From Streptomyces sp. NBC_01237 (GTDB lineage Bacteria > Actinomycetota > Actinomycetes > Streptomycetales > Streptomycetaceae), in assembly GCF_035917275.1 (NCBI RefSeq), contig NZ_CP108508.1, forward strand, positions 5,766,001 through 5,830,000: DNA of 64,000 bases. Reading direction: 5' to 3'. Of this stretch, positions 8,356-16,287 are shown one piece after another. Both the position numbers and the translations under genes were made by a program. Positions within the stretch are counted from its first letter, which is position 1, and each line of letters starts with the position of its first letter. The notes below the pieces were generated by a model that saw only the letters and a list, made by a program, of their open reading frames with translations, was not told the origin of the DNA and did not search any database.

Positions 8356-9150
8356 ATGCCCGAACAGTCCACCCCCTCCTCCGCAGCCTCCGACGCGCGG
8401 TTCGATGCCCTCGTCGCCGAGGCCGACGCCGTCTCCGTGGACGGCTGGGACTTCTCCTGGCTCGACGGCCGGGCCACCGAGCAGCGCCCCTCCTGGGGAT
8501 ACGCCCGTGCCATGGCGGACCGGCTGGCCCGAGCGGAGGCCGCACTCGACGTCCAGACCGGCGGCGGCGAGGTCCTGGCCGCCGCGCCGAAGCTCCCCCG
8601 GCTGACGGTGGCCACCGAGTCCTGGCCCCCCAACGTCGCCAAGGCCACCGCCCTGCTGCACCCGCGCGGTGCCGTCGTCGTCGTGGACGAGGACGAGCCG
8701 CCGCTGCCGTTCGGGGACGCGGCCTTCGACCTGGTGGTCAGCCGGCACCCGGTGACCACCTGGTGGGAGGAGATCGCCAGGGTCCTGACGCCGGGCGGCA
8801 CGTACTTCTCGCAGCAGGTCGGACCGGCGAGCGTCTTCGAGCTGGTCGAGTACTTCCTCGGCCCGCAGCCGCCCGAGGTGCGCGGGGCCCGTGACCCGGA
8901 GCAGGCGCGTGCCGCCGCCGAAGCGGCCGGTCTCGACGTGGTCGATCTGCGGCCGGAACGGCTGCGCACCGAGTTCTTCGACATCGGGGCCGTCGTCTAC
9001 TTCCTGCGCAAGGTGATCTGGATGGTGCCGGGCTTCACGGTCGAGCGCTACCGCCCGCGGCTGGCCGCCCTGCACCGGCAGATCGAGGCCGAGGGCCCGT
9101 TCGTCGCCCACACCACCCGCTTCCTGATCGAGGCCCGCAAGCCGCTCTAG
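8356..9150 (+). CDS. SAM-dependent methyltransferase-like protein
   Basis: A 264-residue cytoplasmic protein; ATG 8356 is chosen because the residues after it match the conserved start region of this family, and the upstream sequence is low-complexity CCGCACCC-type repeat. The class I Rossmann core is degenerate at motif I (ALDVQTGGGEVLAAAPK, where DxGxGxG is expected). It keeps the acidic end of strand 2, the LPFGDAAFDLVVSRHPVTTWW motif and the post-core ARVLTPGGTYFSQQVG. Actinobacterial relatives are annotated as class I SAM methyltransferases. The substrate is unknown. It is monocistronic. Confidence 0.85.
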   Translation: MPEQSTPSSAASDARFDALVAEADAVSVDGWDFSWLDGRATEQRPSWGYARAMADRLARAEAALDVQTGGGEVLAAAPKLPRLTVATESWPPNVAKATALLHPRGAVVVVDEDEPPLPFGDAAFDLVVSRHPVTTWWEEIARVLTPGGTYFSQQVGPASVFELVEYFLGPQPPEVRGARDPEQARAAAEAAGLDVVDLRPERLRTEFFDIGAVVYFLRKVIWMVPGFTVERYRPRLAALHRQIEAEGPFVAHTTRFLIEARKPL

Positions 9151-9322
9151 CCCCGAACCCGGGCCCGCACGGCCCGCCCGGCCGCCGTGCCGGTGTCAAC
9201 CCGCTCACCACGTACGTCAGTTCATGACCGCACCGCAGGCAACGGGATGCGCTCCACGGCCGTCCTACCCAAGGGCGGTGCGACCCTGGTGGCGGAGCGC
9301 GCAGTGGAGGGGTGGGCAGGTC

Positions 9323-9766
9323 ATGACGGTGGAGAGGGAAGAGCCCGGCGGGCCGGCGGGCCGTCCGCGGCACGGCAGGCCCGAATGGCTCCGGGGCGCC
9401 CGCATCACCGAGGTCCAGGGCGTCTTCTACCGGCCGGAGGGCCGCGCGGGCGAGCCGGAGGCCGTCGAGTTCGTGATCCCGGACGGTCAGTCGGTGCTGC
9501 TGACCTGCGCTTCCGACGGGACGCTGCGGGTCACCCCCGGCGCCTGGCCGGAGCTGCCCGCATGGTGTGTACCGGCGAATCAGTGGCAGCACGCCGCCGT
9601 GACGAATCTTCCCCCGGTGCCGTACGGGGGAGCGTGGACGGTCATCGGTACGCGGGAGCGCCGGGACGAGAAGGGCGAGGTGCGCGAGGCCGTCATCCGG
9701 TGCGAGGACGGGGACTTCGTGGTCGCCGGAGGGGACACGATGGCGGTCCGCTTCGACCGTCACTGA
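9323..9766 (+). CDS. Hypothetical protein, 147 aa
   Basis: It starts at ATG 9323, two bases after gggcagg. The first 25 residues are basic and disordered. The rest is beta-rich with conserved-looking tryptophans and aromatics (EVQGVFYRPE, WPELPAWCVP, YGGAWTVIGTRERR). No signal peptide is seen and no family is recognised. It converges with the winged-helix gene at 9808. Confidence 0.6.
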   Translation: MTVEREEPGGPAGRPRHGRPEWLRGARITEVQGVFYRPEGRAGEPEAVEFVIPDGQSVLLTCASDGTLRVTPGAWPELPAWCVPANQWQHAAVTNLPPVPYGGAWTVIGTRERRDEKGEVREAVIRCEDGDFVVAGGDTMAVRFDRH

Positions 9767-9807
9767 GGCACGGGGACCGGTGTCGCCCCCGCCTTCCCTC
9801 CGCCGTC

Positions 9808-10980
9808 CTACGCGTGCGCCCCCACCGTCACCTTCCCCACCGTCAGCTCCGCCTTCCCCTCCAGTACCGCGGCCACCCGCTCCACCTGCTCCTCCAGCGC
9901 CCGCAGCTGTGCGGGCCTCAGCGGGGTCAGGGGCTCCACCGTCACCGCGATCCGGCGCCCCGAGCGACGCTGGTGCCAGACCCCGGCGACCTCGCCGTCC
10001 ACCAGCAGTACCGGGTGGTTCCCCGCCTGGCCGCCCGCCAGGGCCCGCTGGTACGCGACGCCCGGGAACAGCCGCTCGCGGGGCTGGGAGGCGATGGTGA
10101 ACGCGTCGAAGTAGGGGAGCAGCCGCACCCCGCGTACCGGACCGTCCGGGAACGCGGTGTCGCCCGCCACCACCCAGGCCGCTCCGGCGTCCTCGAACGC
10201 CACCTCCTCGATGGCCCCTGCCGAGGACAGGGAGGCGAACAGCTCGTCGGCCCAGCGCTTCGGCGCGGCGAGCCACTTCGCGAAGTGCGCGGGCGTGGCG
10301 GGCCCGTACGCGTGCAGATAGCGCTCCACCAGGGCGGCCAGAGCCCGTGGGCCGGGCAGGGGAGTGCTGCCCGGGTTGGTGTACGTGGCCTTGCGGCCGC
10401 GGTTCGGGGCGTAGCACAGGGCTCCCCGGTGACCCGCCAGATGCAGCACCTGGCGCCAGCGCGGCCACATCGCCTGGAACGCCGGCATCACCGGGTCCCC
10501 GGCCCACGGCCCGGTCCGGGCGACGACCTCGTCGGAGAGCTCGTCGATCGTCAGCTCCCGGCCGGTCAGGGCGTCGGCGACGGCGGTGACGACCGCCTCC
10601 ACCTGGTCCGGTGTCATCCGGGCGTCCTTCGCGAACGGGCCGGTGCCGGTGGGTACGGCGGACAGGGCGCCGGTCCAGAACGGGAGGTCACCGGCGGGGA
10701 GCAGATGGACGGTGCCGCGCGGCCCGAACGTCTTGACCAGGGTGCGGTCGGTCCACAGTGCCGTACGCACGCCGGTCCGGGTCAGCCCGTCGGCGCGCAG
10801 CCCCACGGAGAGCTCGGCGGCGGACATCACCTGGGCGTGTGCCCCGAGCATCGCGCCCACGGCCCCGGGCGCCGAGAACCCGGCCTCCGACGAGGCGTCG
10901 GGGTACACGTGCTGGCGGGACAGCCGCCGCGCGTTCGCCTCGGGCCAGGTCACGGTCACGGTGGCGGTTCGTGTCGTCAT
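9808..10980 (-). CDS. Winged-helix AlkZ-like (HTH_42) protein, putative DNA glycosylase
   Basis: A 390-residue protein from ATG 10980. It has the COG3214/HTH_42 layout: tandem winged helices, FGPRGTVHLLPAGDLPFWTGAL, a central YLHAYGPATPAHFAKWLA helix, and the C-terminal FPDGPVRGVRLLPYFDAFTIASQPRERLF with DGEVAGVWHQRRSGRRIAV. In characterised members (E. coli YcaQ, Streptomyces AlkZ) these proteins are DNA glycosylases acting on bulky N-alkyl or crosslink adducts, with a Q-x-Q or related motif near residue 40-50. Here the equivalent position reads GAHAQ (His48, Gln50). Housekeeping repair of alkylated DNA is inferred. No biosynthetic cluster for a genotoxin is adjacent. Confidence 0.8.
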   Translation of the reverse strand: MTTRTATVTVTWPEANARRLSRQHVYPDASSEAGFSAPGAVGAMLGAHAQVMSAAELSVGLRADGLTRTGVRTALWTDRTLVKTFGPRGTVHLLPAGDLPFWTGALSAVPTGTGPFAKDARMTPDQVEAVVTAVADALTGRELTIDELSDEVVARTGPWAGDPVMPAFQAMWPRWRQVLHLAGHRGALCYAPNRGRKATYTNPGSTPLPGPRALAALVERYLHAYGPATPAHFAKWLAAPKRWADELFASLSSAGAIEEVAFEDAGAAWVVAGDTAFPDGPVRGVRLLPYFDAFTIASQPRERLFPGVAYQRALAGGQAGNHPVLLVDGEVAGVWHQRRSGRRIAVTVEPLTPLRPAQLRALEEQVERVAAVLEGKAELTVGKVTVGAHA

Positions 10981-11212
10981 GCGCCCGAATCTAGGGCCGC
11001 AATAGGCCGGAATCCGTCCTCTTCGCGCGAGGCTCCCGGCCGGTGCGTCAAGCCGGCGCCCGCAGCCGTTCGTACGTCCCGGACAGGGCATCAGGGGCCT
11101 GCGGTACCCCCGCCCTCCGTCCGGAACGCAGTCCGCCGAATTCGGAGAGTAGTTGTCGAGTGGCGTGGCACGCAGCATCACTTACGAAGGGTTATGGTGG
11201 AAACCCCCCCCT

Positions 11213-11253
11213 CGGGCCGGTCCGTATCCCCCCCACGGACCGGCCCGTTTTTT
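11213..11253 (+). terminator. Strong intrinsic terminator with U-run, no gene upstream on its strand
   Basis: A 13-bp perfect stem (11213-11225 with 11235-11247) with a C-rich 9-nt loop is followed by six T residues (11248-11253). The U-run shows it works on the plus strand, yet no plus-strand gene precedes it for 1.4 kb. In the other direction it lies 28 bp after the aldo/keto reductase stop and may also serve that gene. A short untranslated transcript starting somewhere in 11100-11200 would explain it. Confidence 0.8.
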
Positions 11254-11280
11254 GTTGGCCGGTGCGGCGACGGCCCGGTG

Positions 11281-12318
11281 TCAGCTCCGTCCGGCCCAGA
11301 TGTTGGTCCCCGCGGTGTCCACGGCGAAGGTGTCGATCTCCTTCAACTCCTCGGCGGACAGCGGCGGTGCGGCCAGTGCGGCCACATTCTCCTCCAGCTG
11401 CCCCACGCTCGACGCGCCGATCAGGGCGGACGTCATCCGGCTGTCGCGCAGGACCCAGCCGATGGCCAGCTGGGCGAGCGACTGCCCCCGGCGCCGGGCG
11501 ATGCCGTCGAGTCCGTTGAGGCGGCGGAGCACCTCGTCCGAGAGCAGGTCCGGGTCGAGGGACTTGCCCTGTGTGGCGCGCGAGCCGGCCGGGATGCCCG
11601 TCAGGTACTTGTTCGTGAGCAGGCCCTGTGCGAGCGGTACGAAGGAGATGCAGCCCATGCCCGCCGTCTCCAGGGTGCCCAGCAGCCCGTCGTCCTCGAT
11701 CCAGCGGTTGATCATCGAGTACGAGGGCTGGTGGATCAGGGCCGGGACACCCATCTCCTTGAGCAGCCGGGCGGCCTCGGCGGTCTGCTCCGCGGTGTAC
11801 GAGGACACCCCCACGTACAGCGCCTTGCCCCGGTGCACGGCGGACGCCAGCGCGCCCATCGTCTCCTCAAGGGGGGTGTCCGGGTCGAAGCGGTGCGAGT
11901 AGAAGATGTCGACGTGGTCGAGCCCCATCCGCTTGAGCGAGGCGTCGAGGGAGGACAGCAGGTACTTGCGGGAGCCCCACTCGCCGTACGGGCCGGGGTG
12001 CATCTCGTATCCGGCCTTGGTGGAGATGATCAGCTCGTCGCGGTACGGGGCGAAGTCCTGCCGGAACAGCTTGCCGAAGTTGAGCTCGGCGGAGCCGGGC
12101 GGCGGGCCGTAGTTATTGGCCAGATCGAAGTGGGTCACGCCGAGGTCGAAGGCGCGGCGGAGGATCGCCCGCTGGGAATCCAGCGCGCGGTCGTCCCCGA
12201 AGTTGTGCCAGAGGCCGAGCGAGAGCGCGGGCAGTCTGAGACCGCTGCGGCCGGTGCGGCGGTACTCCATGGAGTCGTAGCGCGAGCCGGCGGCGCGGTA
12301 GGGAAGAGAATCAGTCAC
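11281..12318 (-). CDS. Aldo/keto reductase (YghZ / K+-channel beta-subunit-like)
   Basis: A 345-residue NADPH-dependent reductase. The catalytic tetrad is visible: Asp in THFDLANNYG with Tyr in the same motif, Lys in IISTKAGYEM and His in IFYSHRFDPDTP. GPYGEWGSRKYLL and LAQGLLTNKYL are typical of the YghZ (L-glyceraldehyde 3-phosphate reductase) branch. The C-terminal GASSVGQLEENVAAL binds the cofactor. Length is normal for the branch. The start GTG/ATG context is ordinary (ATG 12318). It is a stand-alone gene; detoxification of methylglyoxal or related aldehydes is the likely role. Confidence 0.9.
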   Translation of the reverse strand: MTDSLPYRAAGSRYDSMEYRRTGRSGLRLPALSLGLWHNFGDDRALDSQRAILRRAFDLGVTHFDLANNYGPPPGSAELNFGKLFRQDFAPYRDELIISTKAGYEMHPGPYGEWGSRKYLLSSLDASLKRMGLDHVDIFYSHRFDPDTPLEETMGALASAVHRGKALYVGVSSYTAEQTAEAARLLKEMGVPALIHQPSYSMINRWIEDDGLLGTLETAGMGCISFVPLAQGLLTNKYLTGIPAGSRATQGKSLDPDLLSDEVLRRLNGLDGIARRRGQSLAQLAIGWVLRDSRMTSALIGASSVGQLEENVAALAAPPLSAEELKEIDTFAVDTAGTNIWAGRS

Positions 12319-12381
12319 GTTTGTCTCTTTATCACGGTGTTGTGACAGACCGGGTTGGGCCCCCGTGACCCGCTCGCAGTA

Positions 12382-12537
12382 ATGTGGCGGCTTCGGGGAA
12401 TGCCGATGTGCGGCGCGGTGAATACCTGCGGACCGTGCGGACCTTGTGGCGATCCCCCCACGGGGGGACGGGCCCCGTACCCCCGGCGACGGGGCGGACG
12501 GGCCTGCGGCCCGTACGGAACCGAGAGGGTGAACTCA
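12382..12537 (+). other. Cysteine-rich in-frame leader ahead of the prenyl transferase gene
   Basis: From ATG 12382 or ATG 12400 the reading frame stays open into the isoprenyl transferase gene. It begins MPMCGAVNTCGPCGPCGDP, with four cysteines in 14 residues, then turns Arg/Pro/Gly-rich. The codons for GDPPTGG form a GC hairpin (12453-12468). It could be a translated leader or an N-terminal extension. No ribosome site of normal spacing precedes either ATG, so I keep it apart from the enzyme gene. Confidence 0.35.
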
Positions 12538-13299
12538 GTGAACTTGCGTGACCTGGTGTACGGGCTCTACGCGCGCCGGGTGGAAGGCCGCCTGGATCAC
12601 GCCCAGGTACCGAAACACATCGGGGTCATCCTCGACGGCAACCGGCGATGGGCGAAGGCGTCCGGCGGTTCGGCCGTGCAGGGGCACCAGGCAGGTGCGG
12701 ACAAGATCTCCGATCTGCTCGGCTGGTGCAGTGAGACCGATGTCGAGGTCGTCACCCTCTGGCTGCTTTCCACGGACAACTTCGACCGGCCCGAGGCCGA
12801 GCTGATCCCCCTCCTGGGCATCATCGAGAACACCGTGCGCAACCTCGCGGCGGACGGGCGGTGGCGGGTCCATCACGTCGGCACGCTCGACCTCCTGCCG
12901 GCCCGTACGCAGACCGTCCTCAAGGAGGCGCAGGAGGCGACGTCCGATATCGACGGAATAATCGTCAATGTCGCAGTCGGCTACGGTGGCCGCCAGGAGA
13001 TCGCGGACGCGGTCAGGTCGCTCCTGCTGGAGCACTCGGAGAAGGGCACGACGTTCGAGGAGCTGGCGGAGGTCGTCTCCACCGACCTGATCTCCGAGCA
13101 CCTCTACACCCGCGGGCAGCCGGACCCGGACCTGGTGATCCGTACCAGCGGGGAACAGCGGCTGTCGGGCTTCATGCTCTGGCAGAGCGCGCATTCGGAG
13201 TACTACTTCTGCGAAGTCTTCTGGCCGGCCTTCCGCAAGGTCGACTTCCTTCGCGCGCTGCGTGACTACGCGGCACGCGGCAGGCGCTACGGCGCCTGA
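12538..13299 (+). CDS. uppS: Isoprenyl transferase (cis-prenyl diphosphate synthase)
   Basis: A 253-residue Z-prenyl transferase that condenses isopentenyl diphosphate with an allylic diphosphate to make the lipid carrier for wall synthesis or its Z-FPP precursor. The diphosphate-binding Asp33 lies in VILDGNRRWAKA. The downstream signatures LWLLSTDNFDRP and IRTSGEQRLSGFMLWQ are present. Start GTG 12538 has gagaggg 9 nt upstream; GTG 12529 in the same frame lacks spacing. In mycobacteria the short-chain enzyme Rv1086 also lies near a phoH2 gene, as here, so this copy may be the short-chain (Z-FPP) rather than undecaprenyl enzyme. S. coelicolor carries more than one paralogue. Confidence 0.9.
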   Translation: MNLRDLVYGLYARRVEGRLDHAQVPKHIGVILDGNRRWAKASGGSAVQGHQAGADKISDLLGWCSETDVEVVTLWLLSTDNFDRPEAELIPLLGIIENTVRNLAADGRWRVHHVGTLDLLPARTQTVLKEAQEATSDIDGIIVNVAVGYGGRQEIADAVRSLLLEHSEKGTTFEELAEVVSTDLISEHLYTRGQPDPDLVIRTSGEQRLSGFMLWQSAHSEYYFCEVFWPAFRKVDFLRALRDYAARGRRYGA

Positions 13300-13731
13300 G
13301 CGCGCCCCCGCGCGTACCCGTCCCGCACGCCCTCTGCGCCCCCGCGTACCCACTCCTCTATATAGGGGTCCCGCGGGGGTTTCGCAGTGCTGCGCGAAGG
13401 TGCCGGAACCGGGCCGTCACCCCACGTCCACCAGGACTGTTCCGCACCGTGTCATATGCGGGGGCATGGCTTCGCGTGTTCGAGGGAATACCCCTGACAG
13501 GTCGACGTCCGGTCAGTAACCAGGCGGATGTCGTATCCAAGTGAGCGGCACCCAGCCCGCTCGCCCGGGAGGCCCTTTGCACACGAAGGACCGTACGTAT
13601 CGTGCGGCCGACGCGGAGGGCCGGCGTTCGGCCCTCGCGCAGGGTCCAGAACCCGGTCCGTCCTCTCCCTTTGGGAAGTTCCGCGACGTCCGTCGCACTC
13701 CCCGACCTCGTCCGAGGGGGTACGTCCTTCC
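13300..13731. promoter_or_regulatory. Long region upstream of the PIN-PhoH gene
   Basis: No gene is supported in these 432 bp. An AT-rich CTATATAG lies at 13353-13360. A GAGGGCCG/CGGCCCTC hairpin is at 13616-13636. An open frame in phase with the downstream gene exists from 13528 but has the composition of untranslated DNA. A long 5' leader is likely. Confidence 0.4.
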
Positions 13732-15054
13732 GTGGTGACCAGCACTAAGCGCCGCATGCCCGACAGGCGCACCTATGTTCTCGACACCAGCGTCCTGCTG
13801 GCCGACCCCAACGCCATGGCCCGCTTCGACGAGCACGAAGTCGTGCTGCCGATCGTGGTGGTCACGGAGTTGGAGGCCAAACGGCACCATCCCGAGCTCG
13901 GGTACTTCGCCCGGCAGGCGCTCCGCCTGCTGGACGACTTCCGGGTCCGGTACGGCCGACTGGATGCCCCGATCCCGCTCGGGGATCTGGGCGGGACGCT
14001 CCGTGTCGAACTCAACCACTCCGATCCCGGCGTACTGCCCGCCGGCTACCGGTTGGGGGACAACGACTCACGGATTCTCGCGGTCGCGCGCAACCTCCAG
14101 GCCGAGGGGTACGACGTCACCGTCGTCTCCAAGGACCTCCCGTTGCGGATCAAGGCGTCCTCGGTCGGCCTCCTCGCCGAGGAGTACCGCGCCGAACTCG
14201 CCATCACCGACTCCGGCTGGACCGGCATGTCCGAACTGTCCCTCTCCGGGGAGCAGGTGGACCTGCTGTTCGGCGAGGAGACGCTCTACATCCCGGAGGC
14301 GGCCGAGCTGCCCGTGCACACCGGACTGGTCCTCCAGTCGGAGCGCGGCAAGGCGCTCGGCCGGGTCACCCCCGAGGGCAATGTGCGGCTGGTGCGGGGC
14401 GACCGGGAGGCCTTCGGGATCCACGGCCGCAGCGCCGAGCAGCGGATCGCCCTGGATCTGCTCCTCGACCAGGACGTCGGCATCGTGTCGCTGGGCGGCC
14501 GGGCGGGCACCGGCAAGTCGGCCCTGGCACTCTGCGCGGGGCTGGAAGCGGTGCTGGAGCGTCAGCAGCACAAGAAGGTGATGGTCTTCCGTCCGCTCTA
14601 CGCGGTCGGCGGGCAGGAGCTCGGCTATCTCCCCGGCAGCGAGGCCGAGAAGATGAGCCCCTGGGCGCAGGCCGTCTTCGACACGCTCTCGGCGGTCGCC
14701 GGGCGCGAGGTGATCGAGGAGGTGCTGGGGCGCGGGATGCTGGAGGTCCTGCCGCTCACCCACATCCGGGGCCGTTCGCTCCACGACGCGTTCGTGATCG
14801 TGGACGAGGCGCAGTCGCTCGAACGGAATGTCCTGCTGACCGTGTTGTCACGGATCGGGGCGAATTCCCGTGTGGTGCTCACGCATGACGTGGCACAGCG
14901 GGACAACCTCAGGGTCGGGCGGTACGACGGAGTCGTCGCCGTCGTCGAGAAGCTGAAGGGCCATCCGCTCTTCGCCCATGTCACGCTGACACGCTCCGAG
15001 CGTTCGCAGATCGCCGCACTGGTGACCGAAATGCTGGAGGAAGGCCAGATCTGA
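13732..15054 (+). CDS. phoH2: PhoH2-type protein: PIN domain fused to PhoH ATPase
   Basis: A 440-residue protein from GTG 13732 (GTG 13735 is equally possible), with cgaggggg upstream. The N-terminal PIN nuclease domain (about residues 10-145) has the acidic residues of [19 protein letters not shown] and [10 protein letters not shown] linker follows, then the PhoH P-loop ATPase with Walker [10 protein letters not shown] (Lys262), Walker [10 protein letters not shown] and [10 protein letters not shown]. Mycobacterial PhoH2 is an ATP-dependent RNA helicase and ribonuclease linked to a small antitoxin-like gene phoAT; no matching small gene is evident just upstream here. The role is probably RNA processing or turnover. 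A terminator follows. Confidence 0.92.
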   Translation: MVTSTKRRMPDRRTYVLDTSVLLADPNAMARFDEHEVVLPIVVVTELEAKRHHPELGYFARQALRLLDDFRVRYGRLDAPIPLGDLGGTLRVELNHSDPGVLPAGYRLGDNDSRILAVARNLQAEGYDVTVVSKDLPLRIKASSVGLLAEEYRAELAITDSGWTGMSELSLSGEQVDLLFGEETLYIPEAAELPVHTGLVLQSERGKALGRVTPEGNVRLVRGDREAFGIHGRSAEQRIALDLLLDQDVGIVSLGGRAGTGKSALALCAGLEAVLERQQHKKVMVFRPLYAVGGQELGYLPGSEAEKMSPWAQAVFDTLSAVAGREVIEEVLGRGMLEVLPLTHIRGRSLHDAFVIVDEAQSLERNVLLTVLSRIGANSRVVLTHDVAQRDNLRVGRYDGVVAVVEKLKGHPLFAHVTLTRSERSQIAALVTEMLEEGQI

Positions 15055-15073
15055 CACGGGATGACCCATTGAT

Positions 15074-15108
15074 GCCGCCCGGCGAGCCAAGGAGCTTAGC
15101 CGGGCGGC
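15074..15108 (+). terminator. Terminator after the PIN-PhoH gene
   Basis: A 10-bp perfect stem (15074-15083 with 15099-15108) and a 15-nt loop, 20 bp after the stop codon, followed by TTCGTGTT. Confidence 0.7.
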
Positions 15109-15443
15109 TTCGTGTTGTGCCGTCATTTCCACGAAACGGAGCACCCAAACGAGGTGTGAGCTTTCCCACGCAACACAGAATTGCCTCACGCGTTCCCGTC
15201 GGGCAGAGTCTTGCTTCCGTCAGGCCCCGCATACGGCACACAGGCACCTCCAGAGGTGCCGCACACCACACAACTCAACAATCGCCGTCCGTATGCCGCC
15301 CGCGAGCACCACGCGGCACTCCTCGCAAGGGAGATGCCCACCGGGCCCGTGCCTCCCGTGACCCAAGCAGTAGGGAGGCCAGTGTCAAGGGCACGATTGC
15401 GCCCGCGAGGTCACCTAAGCGGGCGATGCTGGAAGGACACCGT
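15109..15443 (+). promoter_or_regulatory. Long leader region of the lysozyme-like gene
   Basis: These 335 bp hold no supported gene. There is a GGCACCTC/GAGGTGCC hairpin at 15243-15260 and a purine-rich ribosome site GGAAGGA at 15431-15437 immediately before the gene. Streptomyces wall-hydrolase genes of this type often have regulated leaders, but I do not see the conserved blocks of the c-di-AMP (ydaO) riboswitch. Confidence 0.4.
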
Positions 15444-16148
15444 GTGAGCCGGATCTCGGTCCGGGGGTTCGCCGTGGCATCTGCCACCGCGGTCACCACC
15501 GTAGGCGCCGTCGTAGGCGTTGCTTCGGGCAGCACTCCCGCTGCCGACGACAACAACTTCGAGACGGCCGCAGCCGACACCACGCTGCTCGCAGACATCC
15601 CCGCGGGCCAGCAGGCCCAGGTGCAGACCGCTTCGCTCACGCAGCAGGCCGATGCCCAGGCATCCGCCGCGGACGCCGCCGCGAAGAAGTCCGCCGAGGA
15701 GACGGCCCGCATCCAGGCCGCCAAGGACGCCAAGTCGAAGAAGCAGGCGGCCGAGGACAAGCTGGAGGCCGAGCGTCAGAAGAAGAAGGACGACGCGGAG
15801 CGTGCGAGCCGTTCGTCCGTCCGTGACGCCTCCTCCTTCTCCGCGCAGGGCTCGTACAGCGTGGCCGAAGTCCAGGCGATGGCCCGCCAGATGATCCCCG
15901 CGGACCAGTTCCAGTGCTTCAGCAACATCGTGAACCACGAGTCGACCTGGAACTACCGGGCGAGCAACCCGTCCTCCGGGGCGTACGGGCTCGTCCAGGC
16001 GCTCCCGGGCTCCAAGATGTCGTCCGCCGGTGCCGACTGGCAGACCAACCCGGCCACCCAGATCAAGTGGGGCCTCAGCTACATGGACGGCCGCTACGGC
16101 AGCCCGTGCGGCGCCTGGTCCTTCTGGCAGGCCAACCACTGGTACTAG
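15444..16148 (+). CDS. Secreted lysozyme/transglycosylase-like protein
   Basis: A 234-residue protein from GTG 15444, chosen for the GGAAGGA 6 nt upstream; ATG 15426 is in frame but lacks a ribosome site. It has a signal peptide (VSRISVRGFAVASATAVTTVG, cleaved near residue 30-35). A long Ala/Lys/Glu-rich coiled-coil-like region follows (about 60-130). The C-terminal SLT/lysozyme fold (about 140-234) has a candidate catalytic Glu in IVNHESTWNYRASNPSSGAYG and ends at GAWSFWQANHWY. Relatives are annotated as transglycosylase or aggregation-promoting-factor C-terminal proteins. It should act on peptidoglycan outside the cell. Confidence 0.85.
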   Translation: MSRISVRGFAVASATAVTTVGAVVGVASGSTPAADDNNFETAAADTTLLADIPAGQQAQVQTASLTQQADAQASAADAAAKKSAEETARIQAAKDAKSKKQAAEDKLEAERQKKKDDAERASRSSVRDASSFSAQGSYSVAEVQAMARQMIPADQFQCFSNIVNHESTWNYRASNPSSGAYGLVQALPGSKMSSAGADWQTNPATQIKWGLSYMDGRYGSPCGAWSFWQANHWY

Positions 16149-16185
16149 GACGAGTGGCGGAGCTGCAGGTTCCGCCCTCAACCCC

Positions 16186-16222
16186 GTGAAGCCCCCCGCC
16201 GTCCTACGGTGGGGGGCTTCAC
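16186..16222 (+). terminator. Terminator after the lysozyme-like gene
   Basis: A 15-bp stem with one G-U pair (16186-16200 with 16208-16222) and a 7-nt loop, 37 bp after the stop codon. It separates this gene from the transporter gene downstream. Confidence 0.8.
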
Positions 16223-16287
16223 GCGTGTACGGTCACCATCGGACGTCCCGTGGGAGTGACGGGACGATCGTGGGGGAAGGGACCAGA

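Noticed and set aside
9187..12345. A very long plus-strand open frame spanning the glycosylase and reductase genes
   Set aside because: It crosses a strong terminator and opposes two well-supported minus-strand genes; the composition is that of a shadow frame.
15109..15443. c-di-AMP (ydaO) riboswitch ahead of the lysozyme-like gene
   Set aside because: Streptomyces wall-hydrolase genes sometimes carry it, but the conserved sequence blocks of the class are not visible; only a simple hairpin is seen.
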